A stretch of DNA of 64,000 bases from Allium sativum (Eukaryota > Streptophyta > Magnoliopsida > Asparagales > Amaryllidaceae), in contig CM060922.1 in NCBI GenBank assembly GCA_030737875.1, positions 753,931,603-753,995,602 on the forward strand, read 5' to 3'. Positions 35,647-47,141 of the stretch are shown here, piece by piece. The stretch's first letter is position 1. Each line of letters opens with the position of its first letter. The position numbers and the translations under genes are program-made. The notes beneath the pieces were generated by a model. That model saw only the letters and a program-made list of their open reading frames with translations. It was not told the origin of the DNA and made no database searches.

Positions 35647-36441
35647 TGTTGGCTAGCTTTTTGACCAAGCCACCCACGTTCACTCACAAGAAGAAAGTAT
35701 GAAACTACGTTCCTTAAGTACATGAAGGAACGGATCGTACCATCGGATCGCCCCTCATCGGATCGCACCAGAGAATCGCCCCCATTGCATCAGCGATACG
35801 ACCACTTCTGCGCAACTCGATCCGTACATACACAACTACCCAACATATGCCGATCCGATCCCCTGATGCATAGCGAAGCCTCTGACCCGTTCAAGCACGA
35901 GCTAGTCTTCGGCGATCCGAGATACACGGATCCGGCGACACGTGTCCCCAACTGTCACTTTGACTGATTCTCCCCCTTTGCTCAATCCGATATTTAAGGG
36001 GATCGCGACACCTGTCCACAATGGCTAATTTGACTAATTCTTCAGCAGGCTGCGATACGATCCGATATTCTCGTGATTTGTGCCACGTGTGACCGCGATC
36101 CGCCTGACAGAATCAGCTATAAATAGCCCAGAGCTTGGCATTTTTCAAGATCTTTTTGCAATATTGAGTACCGATTCCGCCATTATTGTCATACCACCAT
36201 TTCTTATCAGTTTTATTACTAGATTACTAAGAGAAATCACAATTGTAAAAGTGAGTTTGAGAGAGATAATTAATTGTACTAGCATCCAAAGTATAATCGA
36301 TAACATATAAAGTGGACGTAGGCTCGTTAACGCCGAACCACTATAAATTCGGTGTGTTTTCTGCCTTTTTCTTCATTCTCCAGTTAAAATTCTTTAAGAA
36401 TCAGAACGATTTGGGTGTTAGGTCCAAATTTTGATCTAACA
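35647..36441 (+). repeat. 3' LTR of Tat element, 795 bp
   Basis: Starts TGTTGGCTAG just after CGAGGGGCCAAAT, a weak polypurine tract, and ends GATCTAACA at 36441. Inside are CGGATCG repeats in U3, a clear TATAAATAG box (36118-36126), and an R-like hairpin (36311-36342) followed by ACTATAAAT. The 5' LTR is outside the window, so the boundaries rest on terminal TG/CA and context. Confidence 0.8.
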
Positions 36442-38389
36442 ATAACGATACAAGTAATTACCTATATAATAATCAATATTTACGACAAGGCGTATAAACC
36501 TTAAAGTGTGAAAAGAAGGTTAAAATCTTTTGTAATGATTTTTAATGAAAGATTTAAACAAGAGTTTAAATGATGTAAATTTTTGATAAGATTTATGAGG
36601 TTAATTCCCAATATAAAGAATATTTGAATAAAAGAATATTCTGGATTGGAATGAGATGTGCGTTATCTTTATATATCACTTGATTTTAAAGATGCGCGAG
36701 TTATTCAGAAAGACCAGTTTTAATCCATTCTGAATAACTATTACGATGATTAAAAGTCAAAGATATGAAGATGGTGGTTGAAGACCGGAGATCTTCACAT
36801 CGTTTGGGCTATTTTCAATGTCTTGATTGGGCCGTACACCCAAAACGAGGTAATAAGTGATGATCATCCATATATACTTGGAGATCGACCGGATATGCGA
36901 GGACCTCTCTCCTGTATTGGACATATGGGATGAGGAATAAGGTGCCTCCGGTTTTGTTCAGACCCAGAACGGACTTGCAAATGGATTGTGTTTATGACAT
37001 TGTACCTTCTGTTGTATTATTTGATGTCTACTAAATATATATCTATTTGGTGGCGGAGAATTTATTCTCTTAGCTTAACACCCTTCTCTGAGACGTACGA
37101 GCTTAGATGTTATATATTGGTGGACATCAGTTGTATGGTATGAACTGACAATGTGGCATGTTGAGATGCATGGATCAAAGATTTTGTTGAAACACAGAGC
37201 TTTGTGGATGATGATAAAAGCATAACTGATATAGCGCAGCTTTGTGTTGAGACGTGACTTCATCAAGCTTTACTCCCAGTATGAGTCAAAAAAGGGATGA
37301 AGGACAGCATGGAGGACATGCGTTTCTTTCTAGCTAGAAGTGCTGTCATGGTATGGAGCCCAGGCAATTTAGTTATGTGGATGTTGGAATCGAAGGCCCT
37401 CGGATGTGTCCGCACAAGGCTATGGTGGTCGACATACTGACCAAGAGATCCGATAGGACCAAGAAATTTGTTGTTCAGTCGATGCTAATCAATAAAGTAC
37501 GAGTGACTGGCCCTACTGCTCCAAAGGGGATATGTTCCCTGGGACATTTTGCTAGAGGTGTTCTGATGTTCGGATGAGGAAGATCCTTTGCCTTGGCTCA
37601 TGATGGAAATCCAATATCCAATATCCAATATGAGACTTTACGGTTTTAGTTGTATACCTATGGTGACATAATATAAGAGAAATTTTGCGTTATGCACTAG
37701 TAATAATAAAAAAGAAATTGGTTTTTGCGCTATGCACTAGTAATAATAAAAGAAAATTTTTGCGTATCAAGCATGTTTGGCTATTATGAGGTAAAACTCT
37801 ATCCTTTGGCTTGTGCTTTGATTATTTAATGGGACCTGAGTCTTATAATAACTTCTTTTTTCAAAAAGTATTGCGAGTTTTGTTTTGTGGTATTCATGTG
37901 GGGGAAACCTGTTCGGCGTCATATGGCGTGGTCCCGTGATTTACCCAACTTTAAATAAAGTTTTAAAATAACGGTTTTTAGTTCTCACACCAGCCCCATA
38001 ACTCACTTGGAGTTTATTGTTTTCCACCTAAACTCTGGGTGCCAATATTTTCCACACAGACAGCCAATAGTTTTAGTTTTGCAGATTTTTATTTCTCAAG
38101 ATCCTGGATTATGGCTGGAGTTGTTCTATGGATTGTTTTGTAGTCTTCCATTGTGCATTGCATATTCATGTATTCATGTTTTCGCTATATTGTAATTATT
38201 TATTTCTCCGATATGGTTTTCCCGCTGTGTATTTATTTATTTGTTCGTGCTCTGATAATCTTATACTCTGATGTAATATTGTTGTAATAGCAATGAAAAG
38301 TTCTCTTGTGTTCTATTTTGATGCATCGTGTTCTCATAACGACGCGCCTTCTTGTTCAGTTTGAGTTAGGCGGGAAGGGGGTCGTTACA
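36442..38389 (+). repeat. right-hand part of a diverged giant-family LTR
   Basis: From about 36650 the sequence is collinear with 11636-13322 of the giant LTR but strongly diverged: the same hairpin (36699-36739), the same CCGTACACCC, CCTCCGGTTTTGTTCAG and TTTTGCAG blocks. It ends GTCGTTACA. No primer site follows, so it is a solo or 3' LTR. The left part is missing exactly at the Tat end, so the Tat element probably inserted into it and the rest should lie upstream of the window. A 74-codon ORF at 37353 is not supported. Confidence 0.78.
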
Positions 38390-38450
38390 ATTTACTTCCT
38401 TTTAAAAACATTTATTTAGGAATCTTGTAACCTTAGGCTCTGATACAAAA
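38390..38450 (-). other. remnant interior and primer site of a minus-strand LTR element
   Basis: GCTCTGATACAA at 38437-38448 is the reverse complement of a tRNA-iMet primer site with one mismatch, placed just before an LTR end (TGTAACACACC on plus at 38451). Only 61 bp of interior remain before the older LTR to the left. Confidence 0.7.
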
Positions 38451-41400
38451 TGTAACACACCACACTCCTTAGCATTCCCAAATGTGGGTCATCCTAAGAA
38501 ATGTAGAGCGTTACAGGTATAAAGACATATAACAAAGAGACCAAAATTCACAAGATATAAAATAATTATTACAATGAAAATATACTTTAAAGCAAAAACG
38601 TAGCATTTATTCAAAAACAACTTATTCATTACAGTTTCATACACAATTGTCATATGTCTTATGAAAATGACATCTCAGTAATAATCGGAGTACAACAAAG
38701 TGAATATCCCTCAAAGTAGCCAATAGTACAACCAACTTCATGAAGTAAAATGCAAAGGAAACAAAAGATGAATACATCAACAATAAAGATGAGTCTCCAC
38801 GAAGGATCTTCCAAGAAATTTATATTAATCCCTTGCACCTTGCGAGCCAGGTAGGGAAGGAAAAGGAAGAGAGAGGAGTGGGTCAGACATAAGGTCCGGT
38901 GAGTGATGTAATTACTTACATGATTGGATAATAAAGAAAGATAGACTCAGCAATAGTTTTAGTGTCACATAAGGTAAGTATCCATGTACTACTACAAAAG
39001 ATATATGCATTGGGATGATGTACAACGAAATATGCTTGAACTATATGAGCAAAGCTTTGTTCGATTATATATCTAGTTCAACTGGTCTTGGTCGTTTGCA
39101 CTTTGTTAATTACTAAATGCGATATTTACGATTAGGATGATTTCCTAACACTACCCGTCAATCAACAACCTTGCCACCATCAAACTAATAAGTTGTCGAT
39201 GCCCACTAGTCTAGAACAAACCTTCCCGTATGTGAACTAGAACATGTCAATAACATCACTTGTTTGTGGATTCCCCATTCAGATGGACATCTATATAGCA
39301 CAAGGACCCATAATGTCTCTTCTACCATAATTCAGTGCAACTGCACGCACGGCCATTGCTGGTACTCATTGCCTCGAGATTGTTTTGAAACACCCTGCAC
39401 CCCTCAACATCACCCATATGAGAATTTCGTTAAGGAATATGAAGCATATAGGTATAAATAAACACTACAACAACTTAAATTCACAAGAAAGACTATATAG
39501 AAACACAACAACAGAATTTAAAACTTAAATAAAAACACTGTTGTCATAACATCATGAAAATATCCATCGTTATAGAAAATCATAACTGTCTCATGAAACA
39601 TAAAACTAGCTTAATCATGGTACAATATAAAATCATCCCCCTTAACATCAGTGACAATGACCAGAAGCAAATCAAGAGTGAAACAATACATGAATACATG
39701 GAAAGAGAATTAAGAAAAAAATCCAAGCTGAACCAAATCTCAATCAACCCGGAGTTCCTCCGCCTGTGAACCTAAGGGGGGAAGGAAGGAGAAGGAAACC
39801 TAGTCAGACATAAGTTTAGCGAGTTCTATGATTGCTAGAGCGAAAAATATAAAAGGAAGTTTAGATAAAATAACAATTCCAAGAACACAAAGGCATAAGG
39901 ATAGCAAATAAAAGTAGTGGAAAGATAAGCATGAGTAAAGTCAATCTCCTCCTCATTCACATCATTACAATTTCTGCACCAACTTACTATAAATCATGAT
40001 TAGGTTGTAACCTAATTTATACCCATCGATCGTCTTTTATACCATAGGTATATGCCCACTATGGATCTTAGGTTTATCAGGCCCGACCCCATCAGCTCTA
40101 AAAGACATAGTGTTCATCACGGGTGTTACAGCGTCTTATCTTCCCAAATCAGTGCGATGCACACTCATCGCCTCACCTTGTTTGGATCTCTTACAACCCA
40201 ATGCAGTAAAGTGTGTCCTCGCCTCTTTATGTGAGAGCCCCACAGAATGATAAAAGGTATACAACCTGATACGAGTCCCCAACCAAAAATGTAATTTGAC
40301 TCAAGTCACCCTTGGCTTGGTCCTCATTATTCGATTTATTATCATTGATCGCCTACTAACATAGACCCCCATAAAATTGTCAATGGACGCCAAGTCCACC
40401 ATAGAATTATCGTTGACCGCCTAGCCCCCTAGACCCCCATAGAATTGTCAATGAACTTCAAGGCTACCATAGACTAACTATTTCGTTTGGCCACTTATTT
40501 TTCTTATTCAGTCTATGTTGCCGGAACAAACCACAACTATGAGCCACTTATTTTCCTTACTTAGTCATCGCCGCCGGAATGGACTCCCACTACACACTTA
40601 ATCATTCCATATTAAACTTAACACACATTTTAAGTTTGCTTAATAAGCTCACTCATTCAATATAACCTCTTGTTATATTTTAGGTTGTATTAAACATTTT
40701 GTTTATTTTACGATATGGTTATCATATTCATTGTACAAAGCCCCATTACTTAATGAATTACTAAGTCAATCTATTCCATTCATACCTTCCAATTATTCAA
40801 TTTGTTAGCAATTTCCCAAAATTACATTTCTTTAGCTAATTATTATACTTATTCAATATACCCCAATTAGCCCTTTATACCCAAAATCAATATTTTACCA
40901 ATATGCGTAGAAATAATATGGTATAAATTTAGAACCTCGGATGGCATAAACTTGATGCGAATAAAAAGGTAAATGTTTAGGCTCTCGCATGGCATAAAAT
41001 CAACGTAAATAAAAGGGTAAAGGTTTAGGCTCTCGCATGGCCAAAACCCAAAACAAATAAAATGGAATCATAAATGAAATAGGGCATAGCCTGAACTGTA
41101 AATAAAATAACCACAAAGAAAAAGGATAAGAGAAGACTGAATAATTAACGAAAAAGGTAAATTACTGAATTACATAAAAATAGGAATAGAGACCGTAATT
41201 AAACTTACATAAATTATCTACAGAAAATAAACATAGAAAACTGTAGATAACTTGAAGGAAATTAAAAAACTATTTTATTATCTAAATTTTCCAAAAATTA
41301 TACTAATTTAGAAATACAGATTATACTCGCAAAAATATGCTTACCCAAATGGCCTTGGTAGGAATCTCTAAATATGTATATAAATAACCCTCCAGTTATT

Positions 41401-41955
41401 GCATACAAAATTTTATCTCAAAACTCCATTTTATTTTAGATGAAGAAATTTGAATAGAGGAGGTTAAGGGAAGGAGAATGGAGTTGTGAGAATTAGGATG
41501 GATAGGAGGTGTATTTATAATAGAAGTAGAGTGACCTCGACCCTTAGATTTTAGGTTAAAATTTTGAATCGTTGGTTGTCAAAAGAAAAGTCCCAAACAA
41601 ACCAGTGCATTCTCGGTTAACGTGCCTGGCAAAATATTAGGTCTACCTGGTACCCAACTAGGTCGACACATGGGTTGACCCCTGAGTCGACCTGGCTGAC
41701 CCTGGGTCGCCCTAGTGGCAGCATATTATATATAATTTTTTCTATTAAAATTTCTGATTTTCAATTCAAATTTCAAACTAACATAATTTATTTGTTTAAA
41801 GTCCGTTTTACGCAAACTAAAAGTCCGTCTGAATCAGAAAACTGTAACGAACAAAATGGCGCAAACCCCATTCCCCAATTCCCATTATTTTTCAACTTAT
41901 TCTTTACTTAGTCAATTTGTTAATTAATTACTATCTGTTATTTTGGGTTTTTACA
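38451..41955 (-). repeat. 5' LTR of an old minus-strand retrotransposon (LTR A, 3505 bp)
   Basis: On the minus strand it starts TGTAAAAACCCAAAA at 41955 and ends GTGTGGTGTGTTACA at 38451, next to the primer site. A TATA box (TATAAATAC, near 41514 on minus) sits about 440 bases in. It contains three roughly 48-bp repeats (TTTAGGCTCTCGCATGGC) near 40930-41060. Segments from 38517 and from 39451 are diverged copies of each other, starting GGTATAAA, which suggests an internal duplication of about 0.93 kb. No gene seen. Confidence 0.65.
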
Positions 41956-43791
41956 TCCTTCTTCTAATTGGATATGTATCAACCACAATTCAACAAATAT
42001 GTCTCCTCTTGAGCACTGCTATTACAGGCCTTGAGTTGTTTATCTACCATAATTCGGTAGGCGTGTCTCCTCTTGAGCTCTACTGGTACAGACTTCTCCA
42101 AACAATATCCCAGTTGCACCCCATCTCGGTCCATATAACTGAGCATGTCTATAGGTCGGTTATCTATCATAATTCGGCATTTGCCACTGGTACTGACCTC
42201 CACTATCTATCTATTAGCTATTGTCTACTACAATTAGTATTTTTTATTGGTATGGGTTATCAATATTTATTTATGAGTCGGTTATCTACCATAATTCATC
42301 CTATGTCATTGGTATGGACTCTCATTGTCTATTCATTAAATTTATTGGTCACCTATTTTCCCCAATCAGCCTCATGCTGCCAGGGCGGATCACAAGTATT
42401 ATATGCTTATTAACTACATACATATATATATATATATTAAACTTAATATTAGTTTTAAGTTCATGTCAATAATAATCATTTCCATCATTTTATTCAACTA
42501 CAACATTCATATTTTAATTATTTTTGCAATTAACTCTAATTTTTTATTTTGATAAGTGTCTATACATTTTATAATAATATTACTTTGCAAATATGTTTAG
42601 TCTTTTTCAATTACAACCCGTGTCACAATTTAATAACCAATCTACTTTAATTTTTCAACTTGAATTCAATCCTTTTTTTAGTAACAGTTCTTATTTTATG
42701 CACATTATTCTGTAAATTTAGTCACATATGTTTAATGTATATTTGCACAATTATTCTTTAATTTTATTGTTTCCGCACGCAAAATAAAAAGGATTACATT
42801 ACTCATCAAAATACTAACATTTACAGATATAGGAATGTTTTTGGCATAAACCACAAATAGGTATATAAACTTTAAAGTAACTGATAAACGCAGAAAGAGG
42901 AAAGAAGACTGAGATAATATCTTACAATAATCAAATAAAATAAAACTGTAAGAAAAATACTAAAAATTATAGAAATAATTTACAGAAAGAAACTTATAGA
43001 AGATAGTAGCTTACATAAAACTAATTAAAGCTATAATAAAAAATGTAAAGAAAAACTATATGAAACTCTTCAACTATTAGAAACCCTAATTTTCTAAATA
43101 ATCAAAGACTCTAAATAATTACATAACTCACTCGTGGTCCAAAGCATTCCTCCATGGCATCTATAGATCCCGCCTTCAAAAAGGGTATAAATATATGTAT
43201 ATATAAATATTTTCTTCTACAAATTTTAGGTCAGGTTCGTCTCAAAAAGAGAGAAACAGTGGGGAAGAGATTGTGTTATGAAGAATGAGTTAAGTTTAAG
43301 GGTCTATTTATAGGTTAGGCTTGGGATTTTAGGCCTTTTGATTTTTAGATTAAATTTAGTCCAACCACATCGTGTGAATGATAGGAACTCACCACGTCAG
43401 CATAGTATTCAAAACCAATGAATACAATTAAGCTACATCACCTTTAAGTTAAATTTCTCGTCATGTATTCATCCCTTAGTGAATTTTCGCCTAGGCTTTG
43501 GTCTGGTCAACCCCACCCCTGTTGCATCGACCTGTGGGTCAACACAGGGGTCGACCCGCCCATGTGTGTGTGTATATATATATGCATACATTCTTTTCTT
43601 TGTTTCTAATTTCCCACAACTTTTTCGTTTTAAGTTTTTCTTGCAAACCAAATATGTAAATTAACCAGAAAATTGCAACGAACCCAATGGTGCAAGTTCC
43701 ATGCCAACTTTGGCAATTTGACAAGTTATTATTTTAGTAATTTATTTTTTAATTAATTACCGTGTCTTAAAAATTTGGGTTGATTGCAACA
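41956..43791 (-). repeat. related truncated LTR copy (LTR B)
   Basis: On the minus strand it starts TGTTGCAATCAACCC at 43791, with AATTAATTA, then GGGTTCGTTGCAATTTTCTGG, parallel to LTR A's start. A TATA box CTATAAATAG lies near 43305, at a similar distance. Its 3' end is missing where LTR A begins. ORFs at 41943-42413 come from short internal repeats containing CTACCATAATTCGG. Confidence 0.55.
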
Positions 43792-44914
43792 TCTAATTGA
43801 TTTTCGAGCTCAATCATACCTGGTGGATTTTCGAGACTACCACCACTTCCAATAGATTAACGGGCTATGATTACACCATTACAAATGGTAGTTTTTGGTT
43901 TGAAGAGTCTATAGACTCTGACTTCTTAATCTTTATTATAATTGTTTATATAACTTTGAATTGCACATTGATATTGCGAGATTAATGAGAGAGTATAAAA
44001 GAATCAAATCAAAGATAAATGGATTTGATTTTGATTGAAATTCAGTAGACTATGGTAAAGATTTTCTTATAAAATGAGAGCAAAGAATAAGAGAACTTTA
44101 AAACAGAGAAGACTACTTAAAAGTTCGTTTATAAACTTTGCTACTTATAGTGTTGAAACAAACATATCTATTCTTGAATGGTTGTGACGAATAAACACTT
44201 CTTTTGAAATTCAATTTTTGAAAAAGTACTATGCCAATATACTTTTATAGGATATGTCAACCTGTCCCTTTAATTTTTGAAATTTAATTTATTTAAATAT
44301 TTTTGAAAATATATTGCTTTTATAATATAATTTGGAACTTTGTAACATTAATATAATATAATTTATACATATTTTAGTCTTAGCAAAACATAATAAAATT
44401 TTAGAAAATATTCTTGAAATATTTAATATGAAACATTAAAGATAATTACTAAAACTTATTAAAAACAAAATACAAAGAGATTACCAAAATCATAAACATA
44501 AAGAAATTGTAATACTGAAGTATAAACAATATAGAAGATTTGAAACCCAAAGGGGTGTTTGGAAACTATGATTCTTAAAACAAGGAATATCTGCGAAATC
44601 ATTTTGAAAATTATTTGAAAAATTATTTTGAAAAAGAGATCAAGTGTAATAAGAATTTTAACATTTGTTCCAAGAATTTAAACCCATCTTGGAACATTTT
44701 GAAATCTTAAACTCTTCAATTCTTTATTCTCTAACCCTTGGATCTTTATATTAGCATCATATATTGAATCTGCATTTGATACTATGCACTTTTATCATCA
44801 GTACCTGTCAATACCCTATGGTATATACAATATATATAGGCAAACAATAGTATTTATATTTTATATTATTCCTTATGTTCTTTCCATAAAAACCATTGTC
44901 TATGTACCTAACAA
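43792..44914. other. AT-rich intergenic stretch, nothing recognised
   Basis: No ORF with a recognisable product, no clear repeat ends. The last five bases, AACAA, serve as the left target site of the copia-type element. Confidence 0.5.
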
Positions 44915-45629
44915 TGTTGTGATTTATGATATTCAATCACATGTATTTCGAAGATGATGTGTTTTGATTAGTGTTTTGTAGTAGAGAAGACGGTGTGTGA
45001 ACTCGAGTTCGAAGGAAGAGGCATGTTTCCTGTTTTGGACCGATTATTTTAGAAATATTGAGGAAGAGGCAGGTTTCCTGTTTTGACCAGTTATTTTAGG
45101 AATATTGAGGAAGAGGCAGGTTTCCTATTTTTTTGGGTTATTTTAGGAATATATTCCTAAAATATATTCTAAGGGGAAAATTGGATATTTTTCCCAGTCC
45201 TTTTTTTCTCCTATAAAAGCAACATCAAGGATGGGATTATTACCAAATTGAGTTGAGAGATTGAGAGGTTGTGTGCCTCCAGGGATTATGCCTTGGAGAG
45301 GAAGAATAAGAATTAGGGCTAAGAGAAGCTTTTCCTATTGGTGCCTCTAGATTGTTCAAGGGTTTGTCATTCATTATTCATTGTTCTTCTTCTCCAACAA
45401 TAGTTGTAGTCATCTAGATATTCTTTCCCTTTCTTAATAAGGTTATTGATTCAATTACAGTTTTTTTACTTTTGGTTTTTGATCCATTGAGTGTAACGAA
45501 ACTTGGTTGGAATATCTTGTGTTTGTGTATGTAATTTCATATTTGTGTTGTTTTTCCATAGAAATCATCTTTAAGTAATTAGGTGAATAAGATCCAAGTC
45601 ACTTCCGCAAAGGCACAGTTTTCCTAACA
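44915..45629 (+). repeat. 5' LTR of copia-type element
   Basis: 715 bp. It contains three tandem copies of a roughly 50-bp unit (GAGGAAGAGGCAGGTTTCCTG to TTTTAGGAATATT, about 45015-45150) where the 3' LTR has two. A TATA-like CTATAAAAGC lies near 45213. Confidence 0.8.
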
Positions 45630-45713
45630 ATTGGTATCGGGGCTAAATCATTTCAAAGCTTAGAGTGATTTTGGATTGGAAAAAATTGATTTTTTTTTAT
45701 TATGTTATATATA

Positions 45714-45972
45714 ATGGCGTTTCCGAAGATGACTATTTTTGATGGAAGAAATTGGGGAATTTGGAAGCCTAAGACGGAGGACGTGCTACCTCAATGATCT
45801 TCATGATCTGATTGATGGATATGGGAGGAAGCCCTTAGATATGGATGAGGGAGGATGGAAGAGGAAGAATGAGTTGGCAATTGGTTTGATTTGCCTATAC
45901 CTTGGTGATTTGGTTCATGTTTTCGACTTGGGTCTTCACGTTGATGGTGCTCAAAGGATCGGTAGAGATTAG
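45714..45972 (+). pseudogene. copia gag N-terminus, frameshifted
   Basis: ATG at 45714 begins MAFPKMTIFDGRNWGIWKPK then TEDVLPQ and a stop. The neighbouring frame continues with YLNDLHDLIDGYGRKPLDMD and further residues to the stop at 45972. The order FDG-NW--W, EDVL and a helical continuation is that of plant copia gag (UBN2-like) N-termini, so a one-base change has split it. No zinc knuckle, protease, integrase or RT follows. Confidence 0.65.
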
Positions 45973-46461
45973 GGAAGGAGCTTTTGTCAAGTGGTAGATG
46001 GGTGTCGATTTGGAAAATCCATAATGTGGAGATCTTTGTGGTATTGCAAGCACTTTTAGACCGTTAGTTTTGCGTGATGCAGCTCAGGTTGAAGATGCAT
46101 CTTTTGCAGGTGGTGGGTTGTGTTTGTAATTGAGTAGGTGTGGTCGTAGCCTGTTCAAATCGACTGTGTGTGATTGTAGCCCTTAAATCAATTGAGTACT
46201 CCGTCAAGTATGATTGTAGCCCTGAAATCAATTGTGTCCTTGTACTCCGGAAACAGGTGGGATGTATCTCATTGCCTTGAAATCGAGGGTTGTATTAATT
46301 GAGAGTAGGTGGTGGTTGAAAGAGTTAGGTTGACTTGTTTGGAGATTGTTGGAGTATTGATATGATTTCAGATTAAGGAGCAGTAATTTGTGATTTGTGA
46401 TATCACATGTCCATGGTTGTCGAATGACTTGTTTGTTGATGTGATTCATATCAAGATGGGG

Positions 46462-47141
46462 TGTTTTGATTTGTGATATTCAATCACATGTATTTTGAAG
46501 ATGATGTGTTTTGATTAGTGCTTTGTAGTGGAGAAGACAACGTGTGAACCGGAGTTCGGAGGAAGCGGTAGGTTTCTTGTTTTTGACCGGTTATTTTAGA
46601 AATATTGAGGAAGAGGTAGGTTTCCTGTTTTTGACTGGTTATGTTAGGAATATATTCATAAAATATATTCTGAGGGAAAAAATTGGATATTTTTTTAGGC
46701 CTTCTGTTCTCCTATAAAAGCAGCATCAAGGATGGGATTATGACCGAATTGAGTTAAGAGATTGAGAGGCTGTGTGCCTCCAGGGCTTGTGCCTTGGAGA
46801 GGAAGATTAAGAATTAAGGCTAAGAAAAGCTATCTCTATTGGTGCCTCCAGATTGTCCAAGGGTTTGTCGTCGTTTTTGTCCAACATTACTTGTGGTCAT
46901 CTAGAATTCTTTCCCTTTCTCGGTAAGGTTATTGATTCAACTGTAGTTTGTTTACTTTTTATTTTTGATCCATTGAGTGTAGCGAAACTTGGTTTTGTGA
47001 ATTAATAAATAGGGTAGTTAGGTGGAATATCTTGTGTTTGTGCTTGTAATTTCATATGTGTTGTTTTTCCATTGAATCATCTTTAAGTAATTGGGTGAAT
47101 AAGATCCTGGTCGCTTTCACAAAGGCGCAGTTTTCCCAACA
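46462..47141 (+). repeat. 3' LTR of copia-type element
   Basis: 680 bp, collinear with 44915-45629 with many substitutions and one fewer internal 50-bp unit. TATA-like CTATAAAAGC near 46713. Confidence 0.8.

Larger units (their letters stand above)
1..36441 (+). mobile_element. Tat-lineage Ty3/gypsy retrotransposon, 5' end outside the window, interrupted by nested element
   Basis: In plus orientation the visible parts are a gag tail, protease, RT, two RNase H domains and integrase (1-4227), a 3' spacer with 111-bp repeats, an antisense gene (5360-35181) and a 3' LTR (35647-36441). The second, plant-type RNase H between the first RNase H and integrase is diagnostic of the Tat/Ogre lineage. 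Extra antisense ORFs between pol and the 3' LTR are known in this lineage. The block 6116-31413 is a later insertion with a 5-bp target duplication, so about 11.1 kb of Tat sequence is present. The 5' LTR and most of gag lie upstream. Its right end abuts an older LTR fragment, suggesting it inserted into that LTR. Confidence 0.9.
44915..47141 (+). mobile_element. small gag-only Ty1/copia-type LTR element
   Basis: LTRs 44915-45629 and 46462-47141 start TGTTKTGATTTRTGATATTC and end TTTTCCYAACA. A primer site TGGTATCGGGGC (45632-45643) and a polypurine end AAGATGGGG before 46462 are present. Flanks AACAA and AACAT match at four of five bases. The 832-bp interior has only a broken gag start, so it is a deletion derivative or TR-GAG-like element. 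The LTRs are clearly diverged, so it is old. Confidence 0.82.

Noticed and set aside
36442..38389. Complete solo LTR
   Set aside because: No 5' LTR end is present; the left half stops at the Tat border, so it is a fragment in this window.
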